DNA from: Planctomonas deserti | Lineage (GTDB): Bacteria > Actinomycetota > Actinomycetes > Actinomycetales > Microbacteriaceae | Direction of reading: 5' to 3' | Assembly (NCBI RefSeq): GCF_003067705.1 | Contig: NZ_QANL01000002.1 | Coordinates: forward strand, 558,001 to 622,000 | DNA length: 64,000 nt | Part shown: positions 46,096-54,908 of the stretch, piece by piece | Position numbering within the stretch: the first letter of the stretch is position 1 | How the letters are laid out: each line of letters opens with the position of its first letter | Translations under genes and position numbers: made by a program | The notes under the pieces: model-generated | Told to the model about the DNA's origin: nothing | The model's database searches: none | The model's input: only the letters and a program-made list of their open reading frames with translations

Positions 46096-46316
46096 CAGGC
46101 GGCGGGGCCGGTGCCGGCGCGGGCCGCCTCCAGGCGGGCGCGGGCGCCGACGAGCCACTCCTCGCAGCGGGCGGCCAGCGCCTCGCCGCGCTCCCACAGG
46201 GCGAGTGCCTGCTCGAGCGTGGCGGAGCCCTGCTCGAGCTCGGCGACGACGCGCACGAGCTCGTCGCGGGCCTGCTCGTAGCTCAGGGCCTGGACGTCGG
46301 CGGGGGGTGTGGGCAT
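46095..46316 (-). CDS. xseB: Exodeoxyribonuclease VII small subunit
   Basis: 73 aa, usual size. Helical regulatory subunit of the single-strand exonuclease. Family core: [51 protein letters not shown] (46324-46329) lies 7 nt before the ATG, suggesting an additional leaderless promoter inside the operon. Separated from the xseA stop by 10 bp. Confidence 0.94.
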   Translation of the reverse strand: MPTPPADVQALSYEQARDELVRVVAELEQGSATLEQALALWERGEALAARCEEWLVGARARLEAARAGTGPAA

Positions 46317-46326
46317 GGTGCTAATC

Positions 46327-47586
46327 CTATCGAGCGGTGCGGGCGGTCCCGGCCGGTTCGCGGCGGCGATCAGGGTCGCCGAGCGGCCCGTCCGAGACGG
46401 CGGAGATGCTGCCCTCGGCCAGCCGCAGCACGAGGGTTGTGCCGAGCGGGGCGTCGTCGTCCGAGCGGACGATCGAGCCGTCGTCGCGCTGGGCGATGGC
46501 ATAACCGCGGTCGAGGGTGCGCTGGGGGGAGAGGGCGCGCAGCTGGGCGGCGAGCTCGGACGTCGCCGTCGCGGCCGTGTCGATGGCCCGCGAGACGAGC
46601 TCGCTGCCGCGGGCGACGTAGCGGGTGAGCTCCTCGGCCCGGGAGTCGACGATCCAGTCGCTGCCGGCGAGCACGGGCCGCGTGCGCAACTGCTCGACGC
46701 GGTGGGTCTCGTGCCGCAGCAGTGCGCTGATGCACGACCCCATGCGGGCCCGCGCCTGCTGCACGCGGTTGAGCTCCTCGCTCACGTCGGGCACCACGCG
46801 CTTGGCCGCATCCGTGGGGGTTGACGCGCGGAGATCGGCGACCTCGTCGAGCAACGGGCGGTCGGCCTCGTGCCCGATCGCGGAGACCAGGGGGGTGACG
46901 CAGGCGGACGCCGCCCGCAGCAGCCCCTCGTCGCTGAAGCCGAGCAGGTTCTGGAAGTCGCCGCCGCCGCGGGCGACGATGATCACGTCGATCTCCTCGT
47001 CCGCGTCGAGCACCCGGATGGCTGCCGTCACGTCGGCGACGACCCGGTCGCCCTGCACGGCCGTGTGCACGACCCGGAACTGCACGGCCGGCCAGCGCAG
47101 CTGCGCATTGCGCAGCACGTCCTTCTCGGCGTCCGAGTCCTTGCCGGTGATGAGGCCGACGCGGCGGGGGAGGAACGGCAGCGGCTTCTTGCGCGCCGTC
47201 TCGAAGAGTCCCTCGAGGGCGAGCTGCGCGCGCAGGCGCTCGAGCCGCTCCAGGAGGTCGCCGAGCCCGACGTGGCGCATCTCGAACACCTGCATGGTGA
47301 GGGTGCCGCCCTTGGACCAGTAGCTGGGCTTGATGAGCGCGACGACCCGGTCGCCCTGCTTGAGGTCGGCGGGCACGCGGGCCTTCACCGACGACCACAT
47401 CGTGAAGCCGACGGTGGAGTCCGCGGTCAGGTCCTTGAGCTTGCCGTAGACGTTGCCGCCGGACACGCCCCACTGCGTGATCTCGCCCTCGACCCACACG
47501 CTGCCGAGCCGGTCGATGTAGCCCTTGATCTTCGCGGACAGCAGCCCGATCGGCCACGGGTTGTCGACGGTGGGCGTCTGGTCCAT
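46327..47586 (-). CDS. xseA: Exodeoxyribonuclease VII large subunit
   Basis: 419 aa. Catalytic subunit of the bidirectional single-strand DNA exonuclease. N-terminal OB fold ([18 protein letters not shown]), catalytic core with [40 protein letters not shown] and [27 protein letters not shown], then a coiled-coil region and C-terminal [18 protein letters not shown] 47586 has a GGAGGAAA ribosome-binding site. Divergent from ispH. Confidence 0.96.
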   Translation of the reverse strand: MDQTPTVDNPWPIGLLSAKIKGYIDRLGSVWVEGEITQWGVSGGNVYGKLKDLTADSTVGFTMWSSVKARVPADLKQGDRVVALIKPSYWSKGGTLTMQVFEMRHVGLGDLLERLERLRAQLALEGLFETARKKPLPFLPRRVGLITGKDSDAEKDVLRNAQLRWPAVQFRVVHTAVQGDRVVADVTAAIRVLDADEEIDVIIVARGGGDFQNLLGFSDEGLLRAASACVTPLVSAIGHEADRPLLDEVADLRASTPTDAAKRVVPDVSEELNRVQQARARMGSCISALLRHETHRVEQLRTRPVLAGSDWIVDSRAEELTRYVARGSELVSRAIDTAATATSELAAQLRALSPQRTLDRGYAIAQRDDGSIVRSDDDAPLGTTLVLRLAEGSISAVSDGPLGDPDRRREPAGTARTAR

Positions 47587-47659
47587 GCCGTTTCCTCCGG
47601 TGCTCGCCGCGGGCGCCCTCCGTGAGAGGGGACTCAGTGTCTGATGAGGGTCCGCACGG

Positions 47660-47665
47660 TAGAAT
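47660..47665 (+). promoter_or_regulatory. -10 box of ispH, leaderless start
   Basis: TAGAAT ends 6 nt before GTG 47672; a close match to TATAAT that fixes the start. Confidence 0.55.
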
Positions 47666-47671
47666 CGAGTA

Positions 47672-48739
47672 GTGACCGACGAAACCATCAGCCTGCCCAT
47701 GCCCCGTATCCCGGGCGCTCGCAACAGGCTAAAGGATACCCCTGTCGCTGGCCGCAAACGTGTGCTGCTGGCTGCCCCCCGCGGCTACTGTGCGGGAGTG
47801 GATCGAGCGGTCATCGCCGTCGAGAAGGCCCTCGAGCACTACGGCGCACCCGTGTACGTGCGCAAGCAGATCGTGCACAACATCCACGTCGTGTCCGAGC
47901 TCGAGAAGAAGGGCGCGATCTTCGTGGAGGAGGTCGACGAGGTCCCGACGGGCTCGCACATCGTCTTCAGCGCCCACGGCGTGTCGCCGGCGGTCGTGCA
48001 GGGCGCGGCGGACCGCGGCCTGCAGGCGATCGACGCGACCTGCCCGCTCGTCACCAAGGTGCACCGCGAGGCCGTGCGCTTCGCGCGCGACGACTTCCAG
48101 ATCCTGCTCATCGGACACGAGGGGCACGAGGAGGTCGAGGGCACCGCGGGCGAGGCCCCCGAGCACACGACCCTCGTCGGCAGCCCCGACGAGGCCGACA
48201 CGGTCGTAGTGAAGGATCCGGACCGCGTCGTCTGGCTCTCGCAGACCACGCTCTCGGTCGACGAAACCATGGAGACGGTGCGCCGCCTCCGCAAGCGCTT
48301 CCCGAACCTGCAGGACCCGCCGAGCGACGACATCTGCTACGCGACGCAGAACCGCCAGGTCGCGATCAAGAAGGTCGCGACGGACGCCGATCTCGTGATC
48401 GTGGTCGGATCCGCGAACTCGTCCAACTCCGTCCGCCTCGTCGAGGTCGCGCTGGAGTACGGCGCCAAGGCCGCGTACCGGGTCGACTACGCGAGCGAGG
48501 TCAAGCAGGAGTGGCTCGACGGCGTCGAGACCGTCGGCGTCACGTCCGGCGCGTCCGTGCCCGAAGAGCTCGTGCAGGAACTGCTCGAGGACCTGGCCGC
48601 CGCCGGATACGGCGACGTCACCCAGGTCAAGACGGCGGAGGAGGACCTGATGTTCTCGCTGCCCAAGGAGCTGCGCAAGGACATCTCGGGTCGTACCGAC
48701 GCCCGCGCCATCGGTGGCCGCGTGCGGGCGACCGCATGA
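47672..48739 (+). CDS. ispH: 4-hydroxy-3-methylbut-2-enyl diphosphate reductase
   Basis: 355 aa. Last step of the MEP isoprenoid pathway, giving IPP and DMAPP. The three iron-sulfur Cys are visible in [12 protein letters not shown] (~residue 39), [13 protein letters not shown] (~127) and [11 protein letters not shown] (~222); catalytic TQNRQ and [14 protein letters not shown] are intact. A ~30-residue N-terminal extension precedes the core. Followed by a small membrane protein gene with a 4-bp overlap. Confidence 0.97.
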   Translation: MTDETISLPMPRIPGARNRLKDTPVAGRKRVLLAAPRGYCAGVDRAVIAVEKALEHYGAPVYVRKQIVHNIHVVSELEKKGAIFVEEVDEVPTGSHIVFSAHGVSPAVVQGAADRGLQAIDATCPLVTKVHREAVRFARDDFQILLIGHEGHEEVEGTAGEAPEHTTLVGSPDEADTVVVKDPDRVVWLSQTTLSVDETMETVRRLRKRFPNLQDPPSDDICYATQNRQVAIKKVATDADLVIVVGSANSSNSVRLVEVALEYGAKAAYRVDYASEVKQEWLDGVETVGVTSGASVPEELVQELLEDLAAAGYGDVTQVKTAEEDLMFSLPKELRKDISGRTDARAIGGRVRATA

Positions 48740-49293
48740 CCGACGCCCAGCCCGGCTCCGGCGCCGCCGAGCAGCGCCCCACCTCGGGGCCCGCTCCGCG
48801 CTGGGGCGAGTACGCGCCGCTTCCCCCGGCGCCGCCCGAGCCCGCCATCCACCCGGTCGGCCCGGCCCAGCAGACCCCGATCCCGCCGGCGCCCACCCGG
48901 GCCGCCGGCGGCGCCCCGGTCCGCAAGCGCCGCACCTGGGACCTCGTGCTCACCATCGCCCTGCTCGCGTACGGTCTGATGACCGTGCTTGCGAGCCTCG
49001 GCGGCGCGAGTGATCTCGGCAGCACGCTCGACCAGGTGTACGCGATCCAGGGGCTGGGCGACTACGAGCCGTCGGCGCTCGCCGCCTCGCTCACGGGCGT
49101 CGCGAACCTCGCGCAGGTGCTGTTGCTTGCGCTTGCCGCGTTCGTGTCCTACCGCCTGCTGAAGGCCGGGCGCATCGCGTTCTGGGTGCCGCTCGTCGCG
49201 GGCGCCGTCGCCTCCCTGCTCGTCGGCGTCCTCGGCCTGACCCTCATGCTCGGGGATCCGACGTTCCAGGAGTACCTCGGCTCCGTCGGTTAG
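48736..49293 (+). CDS. Membrane protein with Pro-rich N-terminus (DUF6264-like)
   Basis: 185 aa. The first ~65 residues are Pro/Ala-rich and probably disordered, ending in a basic stretch (VRKRRTW). Four hydrophobic segments then follow ([70 protein letters not shown]). Function unknown. Translationally coupled to ispH (ATGA), a gene pair common in Microbacteriaceae. Confidence 0.8.
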   Translation: MTDAQPGSGAAEQRPTSGPAPRWGEYAPLPPAPPEPAIHPVGPAQQTPIPPAPTRAAGGAPVRKRRTWDLVLTIALLAYGLMTVLASLGGASDLGSTLDQVYAIQGLGDYEPSALAASLTGVANLAQVLLLALAAFVSYRLLKAGRIAFWVPLVAGAVASLLVGVLGLTLMLGDPTFQEYLGSVG

Positions 49294-49464
49294 CCCGCTT
49301 CCCGGGCCACACAGCCCTCCACCTCCCGTTTTCCTGTGGTTTTCATGCAAAGGAATGGAATCGGTATTTCCTTGGTTGGGAACACCGTGGGTCCGCACCG
49401 GCATTTCGCCCCTGCTGCGCTCACGACCGATTCTTCCTCCACAGAACGAGAGAGCGAGCGACAC

Positions 49465-50043
49465 ATGACGAAGATTGCGATCATCATCGGCAGCACCCGA
49501 CCGGGACGCAACGGCGAGGCCGTGGCGAAGTGGGTGCTCGAGCGCGCGAACGCGCGCGGCGACGCGGACTACGAGCTCGTCGACCTCCTGGACTTCAACC
49601 TGCCCCTCCTGGACGAGGCCATCCCCGCGTCCATGGGCCAGTACCAGAACGCGCACACTCGCGAGTGGGCCGCGCGGGTCGCTGAGTTCGACGGCTACGT
49701 CTTCGTGACGCCGGAGTACAACCACGGCACCACGGGTGCGCTGAAGAACGCCATCGACTTCGTCTACGCCGAGTGGAACAACAAGGCCGCCGGGTTCGTG
49801 AGCTACGGTTCCGCGGGCGGCACCCGCGCCGTCGAGCACCTCCGCCTCATCATGGCCGAGCTGCAGATCGCCGACGTGCGCGCCCAGGTGGCGTTCAACC
49901 TCGCGACCGACTTCCGCAACTACTCGGAGTTCACGCCCGCCGCGTACCACGAGGGCAACCTCGACCTCATGCTCGACCAGCTGAACGCGTGGGCCACGGC
50001 CCTCGAGTCCGTGCGTCAGCCCGCCGAGGCCGTCGCCGCGTAA
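49465..50043 (+). CDS. NADPH-dependent FMN reductase family protein
   Basis: 192 aa. Flavodoxin-fold reductase. The FMN phosphate loop is IIGSTRPGRNG at residues 7-17 and the isoalloxazine-side motif is VTPEYNHGTTGALKNAIDF (~residues 78-96). It probably reduces FMN or quinones with NAD(P)H; the true acceptor is unknown. ATG 49465 was chosen because the family begins at MTKIAIIIGSTRP; a longer frame exists upstream. The 171-bp leader has no other gene. Confidence 0.93.
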   Translation: MTKIAIIIGSTRPGRNGEAVAKWVLERANARGDADYELVDLLDFNLPLLDEAIPASMGQYQNAHTREWAARVAEFDGYVFVTPEYNHGTTGALKNAIDFVYAEWNNKAAGFVSYGSAGGTRAVEHLRLIMAELQIADVRAQVAFNLATDFRNYSEFTPAAYHEGNLDLMLDQLNAWATALESVRQPAEAVAA

Positions 50044-50049
50044 CACGAC

Positions 50050-50090
50050 GAACGCGCCGGTCGCTCCGCAGGGGAGCGGCCGGCGCGTTC
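50050..50090 (+). terminator. Terminator after the FMN reductase gene
   Basis: 11-bp outer stem GAACGCGCCGG with its complement, continued by T-G and CGCTCC/GGAGCG, 5-nt loop; starts 7 bp after the stop. Confidence 0.8.
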
Positions 50091-50175
50091 GCGTGTCCGG
50101 GGGTGCCGTCGCGGATGCACGCAACGCAGGCTTCCGCACAGGGCGTCTTGCGAGGTTCCGGGGCGGACGCGGTGA

Positions 50176-50483
50176 TTCACGGTCGCTGAGCCTGTCGAAG
50201 CGACGTATCGGGACTCTCGGCGGTCGCGGCACGTCCCTTCGACAAGCTCAGGGACCGTATCGGCCGGCGGACGCGCGTGTTCACGGTCGCTGAGCCTGTC
50301 GAAGCGGCGGGACCCGGCCGCGGATCGGGTTGCGTCCCTTCGACGAGCTCAGGGACCGTATCGGCCGGCGGACGCGCAGCATCACGGTCGCTGAGCCTGT
50401 CGAACCGTCGCGACCCGGCTCGCGGAGTGGGTTGTGTCCCTTCGACGAGCTCAGGGACCGTGTCGGTGGCTCAGGGACCGTAT
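50176..50483. repeat. Tandem array of three ~102-bp palindromic repeat units
   Basis: Units start at about 50176, 50280 and 50381. Each has a left arm TCACGGTCGCTGAGCCTGTC and a right arm CGTCCCTTCGACAAGCTCAG (complement of the dispersed repeat) separated by ~35 bp; units 1 and 2 share the trailer TATCGGCCGGCGGACGCG. A truncated copy (GGCTCAGGGACCGTAT) ends the array. This fills most of the 461-bp gap between the FMN reductase and LmeA-like genes; no gene is seen in it. Confidence 0.85.
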
Positions 50484-50504
50484 GAGCTGCGTTCGCGCTC
50501 GCGG

Positions 50505-51338
50505 TCAGGCGCCGAAGCGGGCGTGCAGGTGGATGGCCGAGTCCACCGAGACGTGGACGTCCCGCAGGCGGGCGCCCGCGAAGGTGTAGGTCGCGAGGTC
50601 GATCCGGCGCCCGTTCCAGGGCGCGATCATCGAGTCGGCCCTGCTCACGACCGCGGCGACGAGCGGGTTGCCGCTCGAGAGGTCGACGTTCGAGATGGTG
50701 AGCGCGAGGGCCTCGTCGACCTGGGCGCGCCCCGTGACGGTGACCTTCGCCGAGAGGAACGACTTGCCGACGGTGGCGTCCGCCCGCAGATCGAGCCCGC
50801 GGGTGCCCAGCGCGGCGACCGCGACGCTCAGGCTCTTCAGGCTCAGTCCCATGCCGCCGAGCCGCGCGGAGAGCTCGTCGGCGACGAGGCGCTCCAGGTC
50901 GGCGACCGCGGCCGTGACGTCCACGCGCGCGGACGCCGGGGCATCCTGACCGGAAGCCCCCGTGGCCGCGTCCTCGACGGCGAGCCAGAGCGACCCGTCG
51001 CCCGAGGTGTTCCAGGTGACGGGCACGTGCTCGGCCTCGGCGGCGATCGTGACCGGAAGCCCGCGGAGCACGGCGGGGGAGCCCGTGAGGCTGAGCGCCT
51101 CGATCGTGGCACGCGTGGACGACGCGATGGGCCCGGGCTCGATGTCCTTCGCGGAGGACGCGTCGATGCCGGTGATGTCGGCCGCGACGCGCGAGATCGA
51201 GCCGTCGGCGCCCGGCTCCGCGTTCACGGGAACCGGCGAGCCGGACGCGGGCGCGAGCACGCGGCCCAGGCCGGCTCCGAGACGCGCGCCGAGCTCGTCG
51301 GCCGACGCGGGAACGGGGCCGGGACCGAGCGGGATCAC
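50505..51338 (-). CDS. LmeA-family (DUF2993) lipid-binding protein
   Basis: 277 aa. DUF2993/LmeA-like protein, an actinobacterial family associated with phospholipid binding and envelope maturation. Here the usual N-terminal signal or membrane anchor is not evident (starts IPLGPGPVPASADELG), so it may be cytoplasmic or the start may be misjudged. The C-terminal ITNVDLSS-type repeat appears as LALTISNVDLSSGNPLVAAVV and ATYTFAGARLRDVHVSVD. Begins 4 bp after the fba stop, so it is the second gene of the fba operon. Confidence 0.7.
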   Translation of the reverse strand: MIPLGPGPVPASADELGARLGAGLGRVLAPASGSPVPVNAEPGADGSISRVAADITGIDASSAKDIEPGPIASSTRATIEALSLTGSPAVLRGLPVTIAAEAEHVPVTWNTSGDGSLWLAVEDAATGASGQDAPASARVDVTAAVADLERLVADELSARLGGMGLSLKSLSVAVAALGTRGLDLRADATVGKSFLSAKVTVTGRAQVDEALALTISNVDLSSGNPLVAAVVSRADSMIAPWNGRRIDLATYTFAGARLRDVHVSVDSAIHLHARFGA

Positions 51339-51342
51339 CGGG

Positions 51343-52368
51343 TCACTTGCCGGAGTGCCCGGCGGAGCCGAGCTGGCGGGTCGCGTCGACGACGCGCTGG
51401 GCCATGGCCGTCTCCGCCTTCTTGCCCCAGGCGCGGGGGTCGTAGACCTTCTTGTTGCCGACCTCGCCGTCCACCTTGAGGAAGCCGTCGTAGTTCCGCA
51501 GCACGGTGTCGGCGATGGAGCGGCTGTACGCGTACTGCGTGTCCGTGTCGATGTTCATCTTCACGACGCCGTTGCTCACGGCCTGGCTGATCTCCTCGTC
51601 GGTGGAGCCGGATCCGCCGTGGAAGACGAGGTCGAGCGGCTTCTCGCCCGTGCCGTACTTCTCCTGGATGCCGCGCTGGATCTCGCCGAGCAGTTCGGGG
51701 CGCAGCTTCACGTTGCCGGGCTTGTAGACGCCGTGCACGTTGCCGAAGGTGAGGGCGGCGATGTAGCGGCCCTCGTCGCCGAGACCGAGCGCCTCCACGG
51801 TCGCGATCACGTCGTCGAGCGTCGTGTACAGGTGCTCGTTGATGTCGTGGCTGACGCCGTCCTCCTCGCCGCCGACGACGCCGATCTCGACCTCGAGGAT
51901 CGAGCTGATGTTGCGCATGCGGGGGAGGAGCTCCTTCGCGATGCGGAGGTTCTCGTCGAGGGTGACGGCCGAGCCGTCCCACATGTGGGACTGGAAGATC
52001 GGGTTGCGGCCGGCCTTCACCTCGGCCTCGGAGGCCTCGATGAGGGGAAGCACGAAGCCGTCGAGCGCGTCCTTCGGGCAGTGGTCCGTGTGCAGGGCGA
52101 CGGTCACGGGGTAGTTCTTCGCGACCTCGTGGGCGAACGCGGCGAAGGCCAGCGCGCCCGAGGCGCGGTTCTTCACGGTGTGGCCGGCGAAGTAGTCGGC
52201 ACCGCCCGTGGTCACCTGGATGATGCCGTCCGACTCCGCCTCGGCGAAGCCCTGCAGCACCGAGTTGATGGTGGAGGAGGAGGAGACGTTGACGGCCGGG
52301 TAGGCGAACCCCTTCGTCTTGGCCTTGTCGAGCATCTCGGCGTACTGCTCGGGCGTTGCGATGGGCAT
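51343..52368 (-). CDS. fbaA: Class II fructose-bisphosphate aldolase
   Basis: 341 aa. Zinc-dependent reversible aldol cleavage of fructose 1,6-bisphosphate to DHAP and glyceraldehyde 3-phosphate. Zinc ligands in VALHTDHCPKDALDGF (~residue 97) and later His in FGNVHGVYKPGNVKL and LVFHGGSGSTDEEIS. AAGGAG ribosome-binding site before ATG. Class II aldolases can also join D-erythrose 4-phosphate and DHAP, which may matter given the neighbouring catabolic operon. Confidence 0.97.
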   Translation of the reverse strand: MPIATPEQYAEMLDKAKTKGFAYPAVNVSSSSTINSVLQGFAEAESDGIIQVTTGGADYFAGHTVKNRASGALAFAAFAHEVAKNYPVTVALHTDHCPKDALDGFVLPLIEASEAEVKAGRNPIFQSHMWDGSAVTLDENLRIAKELLPRMRNISSILEVEIGVVGGEEDGVSHDINEHLYTTLDDVIATVEALGLGDEGRYIAALTFGNVHGVYKPGNVKLRPELLGEIQRGIQEKYGTGEKPLDLVFHGGSGSTDEEISQAVSNGVVKMNIDTDTQYAYSRSIADTVLRNYDGFLKVDGEVGNKKVYDPRAWGKKAETAMAQRVVDATRQLGSAGHSGK

Positions 52369-52388
52369 GGAACTCTCCTTCGGTCCGG

Positions 52389-53156
52389 CTATCCGGCGGA
52401 CTGCACCGCCTCGGACGAGTCTATTGATCCCGACCCGGCCAGGCGCCGCCCGGCCGTGCCCATGTGGTCGGCCATGGCGTCCGCGGCGGCTGCCGCATCC
52501 CTCGCCCGCAGGGCCTGGTACACCCGGGTGTGCTCGTCGAGCGCGTCTCGGGCCTGCCGGGGATCCTGTAGGGCACGTTCGGCCCACACCCGCAGGAGCG
52601 AGCGGATGCTCTGCAGCAGGTCGAGCAGCACGCGGTTGTCGGTGCTGAGCGCGATCTCCAGGTGGAACAGGACGTCCGCCTCGATGAAGGCCGAGAGGTC
52701 GTCGACCGTGCGCTCCATCACCTCGAGGTGACCGCGCAGGCGGTCGAGCGCCTCGTCGGTCATGCGGTCCGCGGCGAGCCGGGCGGCGTAGATCTCGAGC
52801 TCGCCCCGCACCTCGATGAGCTCGCGCGTGCGCGGCTCGCCGAGCATCATGCCCCAGCTGAGGGTCTGGGGGAGGAGCTCGGACGCGGATCCGCGCAGGT
52901 AGGTTCCGGAGCCGGGACGCACGTCGACGATGCCGAGGATCTCCAGAGCTGCGAGCGCCTCGCGCACGGCCGACCGGCCGACCTCGAGGGACGCCGCGAG
53001 CTGACGCTCGGGTGGCAGTCGCGTGCCGGGCTCGATGGCACCGCTCGTGAAGTGGTCGAGCAGGCGCTTGGCCACGGCGGACACCGCCGACCCGCTGGGC
53101 ATGACGCCCAGGGCGGCGCTGATCTCCGTAACGCTGTCATTGCGATAGGCGGGCAC
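52389..53156 (-). CDS. GntR/FadR-family (FCD) transcriptional regulator
   Basis: 255 aa. Winged helix-turn-helix at about residues 25-90 (IEPGTRLPPERQLAASLEVGRSAVREALAALEILGIVDVRPGSGTY) and an FCD ligand domain (~100-235) with metal-type residues in IEADVLFHLEIALST and the final LDEHTRVYQALRARDAAAAADAM. Likely repressor of the divergent catabolic operon, with ligand presumably a substrate or intermediate. GTG 53156 is 6 nt behind TACGGT (53163-53168). Two matching palindromes lie in the shared 155-bp promoter region. Confidence 0.94.
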   Translation of the reverse strand: MPAYRNDSVTEISAALGVMPSGSAVSAVAKRLLDHFTSGAIEPGTRLPPERQLAASLEVGRSAVREALAALEILGIVDVRPGSGTYLRGSASELLPQTLSWGMMLGEPRTRELIEVRGELEIYAARLAADRMTDEALDRLRGHLEVMERTVDDLSAFIEADVLFHLEIALSTDNRVLLDLLQSIRSLLRVWAERALQDPRQARDALDEHTRVYQALRARDAAAAADAMADHMGTAGRRLAGSGSIDSSEAVQSAG

Positions 53157-53178
53157 GCGGTAACCGTATCAATCCCCG

Positions 53179-53190
53179 CAACCGGTTGAC
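53179..53190. promoter_or_regulatory. Operator copy 1 for the GntR regulator
   Basis: CAACCGGTTGAC, identical to 12 of 14 bp of copy 2. It lies about 23 bp upstream of the GntR gene and 11 bp from its likely -10 box. Confidence 0.65.
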
Positions 53191-53208
53191 CGAATTAGAT
53201 CTAAACCG

Positions 53209-53222
53209 GTCAACCGGTTGAC
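53209..53222. promoter_or_regulatory. Operator copy 2 for the GntR regulator
   Basis: Perfect 14-bp palindrome GTCAACCGGTTGAC. Its centre is 32 bp (about three helical turns) from copy 1, and it overlaps the -35 box of the MFS gene promoter. Confidence 0.7.
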
Positions 53223-53247
53223 AAGTGGCGGAACCGGCATCGATACT
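53218..53247 (+). promoter_or_regulatory. Promoter of the catabolic operon (MFS gene onward)
   Basis: Perfect -35 TTGACA at 53218-53223, 18-nt spacer, -10 GATACT at 53242-53247. The -35 shares bases with operator copy 2, as expected for repression by occlusion. Confidence 0.6.
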
Positions 53248-53311
53248 GATTGCCGCGTGCCCGAACCGGGGTGCGGTACCGACGTGGGTACATCCCAGCT
53301 AAGGAGTCAAT

Positions 53312-54703
53312 GTGGACGCCCGTTCACCCGGCACGGCCGCAGGCCAGTCGGCCGTAGAGAAGTCCGCGATCCGCAAGGTCGCCGTCCGCCTCGTGCCCTT
53401 CGTGGCGCTGATGTTCTTCATCAACTACCTCGACCGCACCGCCATCGGTTTCGCCTCGCCGAACGGCATGAACGACGACCTCGCCCTGTCCGCAGCCCAG
53501 TTCGGCTTCGCGTCCGGCGTGTTCTTCATCGGCTACATCCTGCTCGAGGTGCCGAGCAACCTCGCCCTGCACCGTTTCGGCGCCCGCCGCTGGCTCGCCC
53601 GCATCATGGTGTCCTGGGGCATCGTCGCGCTCCTCTTCACCTGGGTCGGCAACTTCGAGCAGCTCGTCGTGCTCCGCTTCCTGCTCGGTGTCGCTGAGGC
53701 CGGCTTCTTCCCCGGCGCCATCCTCTTCCTCAGCCTCTGGGTCCCGGCGCAGCACCGCAGCAAGATCCTCGCGCTGTTCTACCTGGCGCAGCCGCTCACC
53801 ACGGTCATCGGCGCCCCGCTCGCCGGCCTCCTCATCCAGCAGGAGGGCGTGTTCTTCGGCCTCGAGGGCTGGCGCTTCATGTTCTTCGGCGTCGCCATCC
53901 CCGCAATCATCGTCGGCATCATCGCCTGGTTCTACCTGAAGGACAGCCCCCGCGACGCGAAGTGGCTGACGACCGAGGAGCGCGACTGGCTCACCAACGC
54001 GCTCGAGACGGAGAAGGCCGCGACGAGCAAGCAGAGCGGTCACGTGAGCATCCGCCACGCGTTCAGCAGCGGCCGGGTCTGGACCCTCTCGTTCATCTAC
54101 TTCGGCTTCATCTACGGCCTGTACGCGCTCGCCTTCTTCCTGCCGACCATCATCGAGGGCTTCCAGTCCGAGTTCGGTACCGAGTTCGACGTGTTCCAGA
54201 AGGGCCTCATCACCGCGGTCCCGTACGTGCCCGCCGCCATAGCCCTGTACTTCTGGTCCCGCGACGCGACGCGCCGCGGCCTGAAGACCTGGCACATCGT
54301 CATCCCCGCCCTGGTGGGCGCCGCCAGCATCCCGCTCGCGCTGTTCGCGGGATCCCCGGCCCTCACGATCGCGATCATCGCGATCACCGCCATGGCGATC
54401 TTCTCCGCCCTGCCCAACTTCTGGACGCTGCCCACCCGGTTCCTCACCGGCGCCGCCGCGGCCGCGGGCATCGCGCTCATCAACACGGTGGGCAACCTGG
54501 CCGGCTTCTCCGCTCCGTACCTCACCGGTGCGATCGCGGACTGGACCGGCGGGTTCGAGGTCCCGATGTTCGTGGTCGGCTTCTTCATGCTGCTCTCCGC
54601 GATCCTGATGCTCGTCCTGTCCCGCCGCGGCACCACCGGCAACGCCGGCCCCGCGGTCGACGGTCACGAGGTCGCCGTCGGCACCGCGCCGATCGGTCAC
54701 TGA
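53312..54703 (+). CDS. MFS transporter, anion:cation symporter (ACS) family-like
   Basis: 463 aa, 12 membrane segments. Major facilitator with ACS-type helix 1 (VALMFFINYLDRTAIGFASP, the NYLDR motif) and GVAEAGFFPGAILFLSLWVPAQHRSK after helix 4. ACS members usually import organic anions such as sugar acids, but some carry neutral polyols or sugars. First gene of the GntR-controlled operon and presumably the substrate importer. GTG start behind AAGGAG. A hairpin lies just after its stop. Confidence 0.93.
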   Translation: MDARSPGTAAGQSAVEKSAIRKVAVRLVPFVALMFFINYLDRTAIGFASPNGMNDDLALSAAQFGFASGVFFIGYILLEVPSNLALHRFGARRWLARIMVSWGIVALLFTWVGNFEQLVVLRFLLGVAEAGFFPGAILFLSLWVPAQHRSKILALFYLAQPLTTVIGAPLAGLLIQQEGVFFGLEGWRFMFFGVAIPAIIVGIIAWFYLKDSPRDAKWLTTEERDWLTNALETEKAATSKQSGHVSIRHAFSSGRVWTLSFIYFGFIYGLYALAFFLPTIIEGFQSEFGTEFDVFQKGLITAVPYVPAAIALYFWSRDATRRGLKTWHIVIPALVGAASIPLALFAGSPALTIAIIAITAMAIFSALPNFWTLPTRFLTGAAAAAGIALINTVGNLAGFSAPYLTGAIADWTGGFEVPMFVVGFFMLLSAILMLVLSRRGTTGNAGPAVDGHEVAVGTAPIGH

Positions 54704-54708
54704 CCGGT

Positions 54709-54754
54709 CGGTGGCCCGCCCGCAGCCGCCCGTATCGGGGCGGGCGGGCCACCG
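54709..54754 (+). terminator. Hairpin between the MFS and kinase genes (attenuator or terminator)
   Basis: 14-bp stem CGGTGGCCCGCCCG with its complement, 18-nt loop, 5 bp after the MFS stop. It may reduce readthrough into the metabolic genes, or process the mRNA. Confidence 0.6.
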
Positions 54755-54790
54755 CACCGCGCAGTCCCCGCGACGCGGACGCGCAGCTGC

Positions 54791-54830
54791 ACCGCCGCAC
54801 CGCCGCACCGCCGCACCGCCGCACCGCCGT
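54791..54830 (+). repeat. Five tandem 8-bp repeats (ACCGCCGC)n
   Basis: Unit ACCGCCGC repeated five times (last unit ends in T) within the 205-bp gap between the transporter and kinase genes. A slippage-prone tract about 80 bp before the kinase start. Confidence 0.8.
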
Positions 54831-54908
54831 GATGCCGTCGCCGGGAACCCGGTGGCGACACCGTCCGGCCGTACCACTACTTCCTCGCGCACTGGAGCCC
54901 ATCCCCTC

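Noticed and set aside
50176-50483. Possible CRISPR array
   Set aside because: Only three units of ~102 bp with palindromic arms and similar spacer sequence; no short identical repeats with unique spacers and no cas genes.
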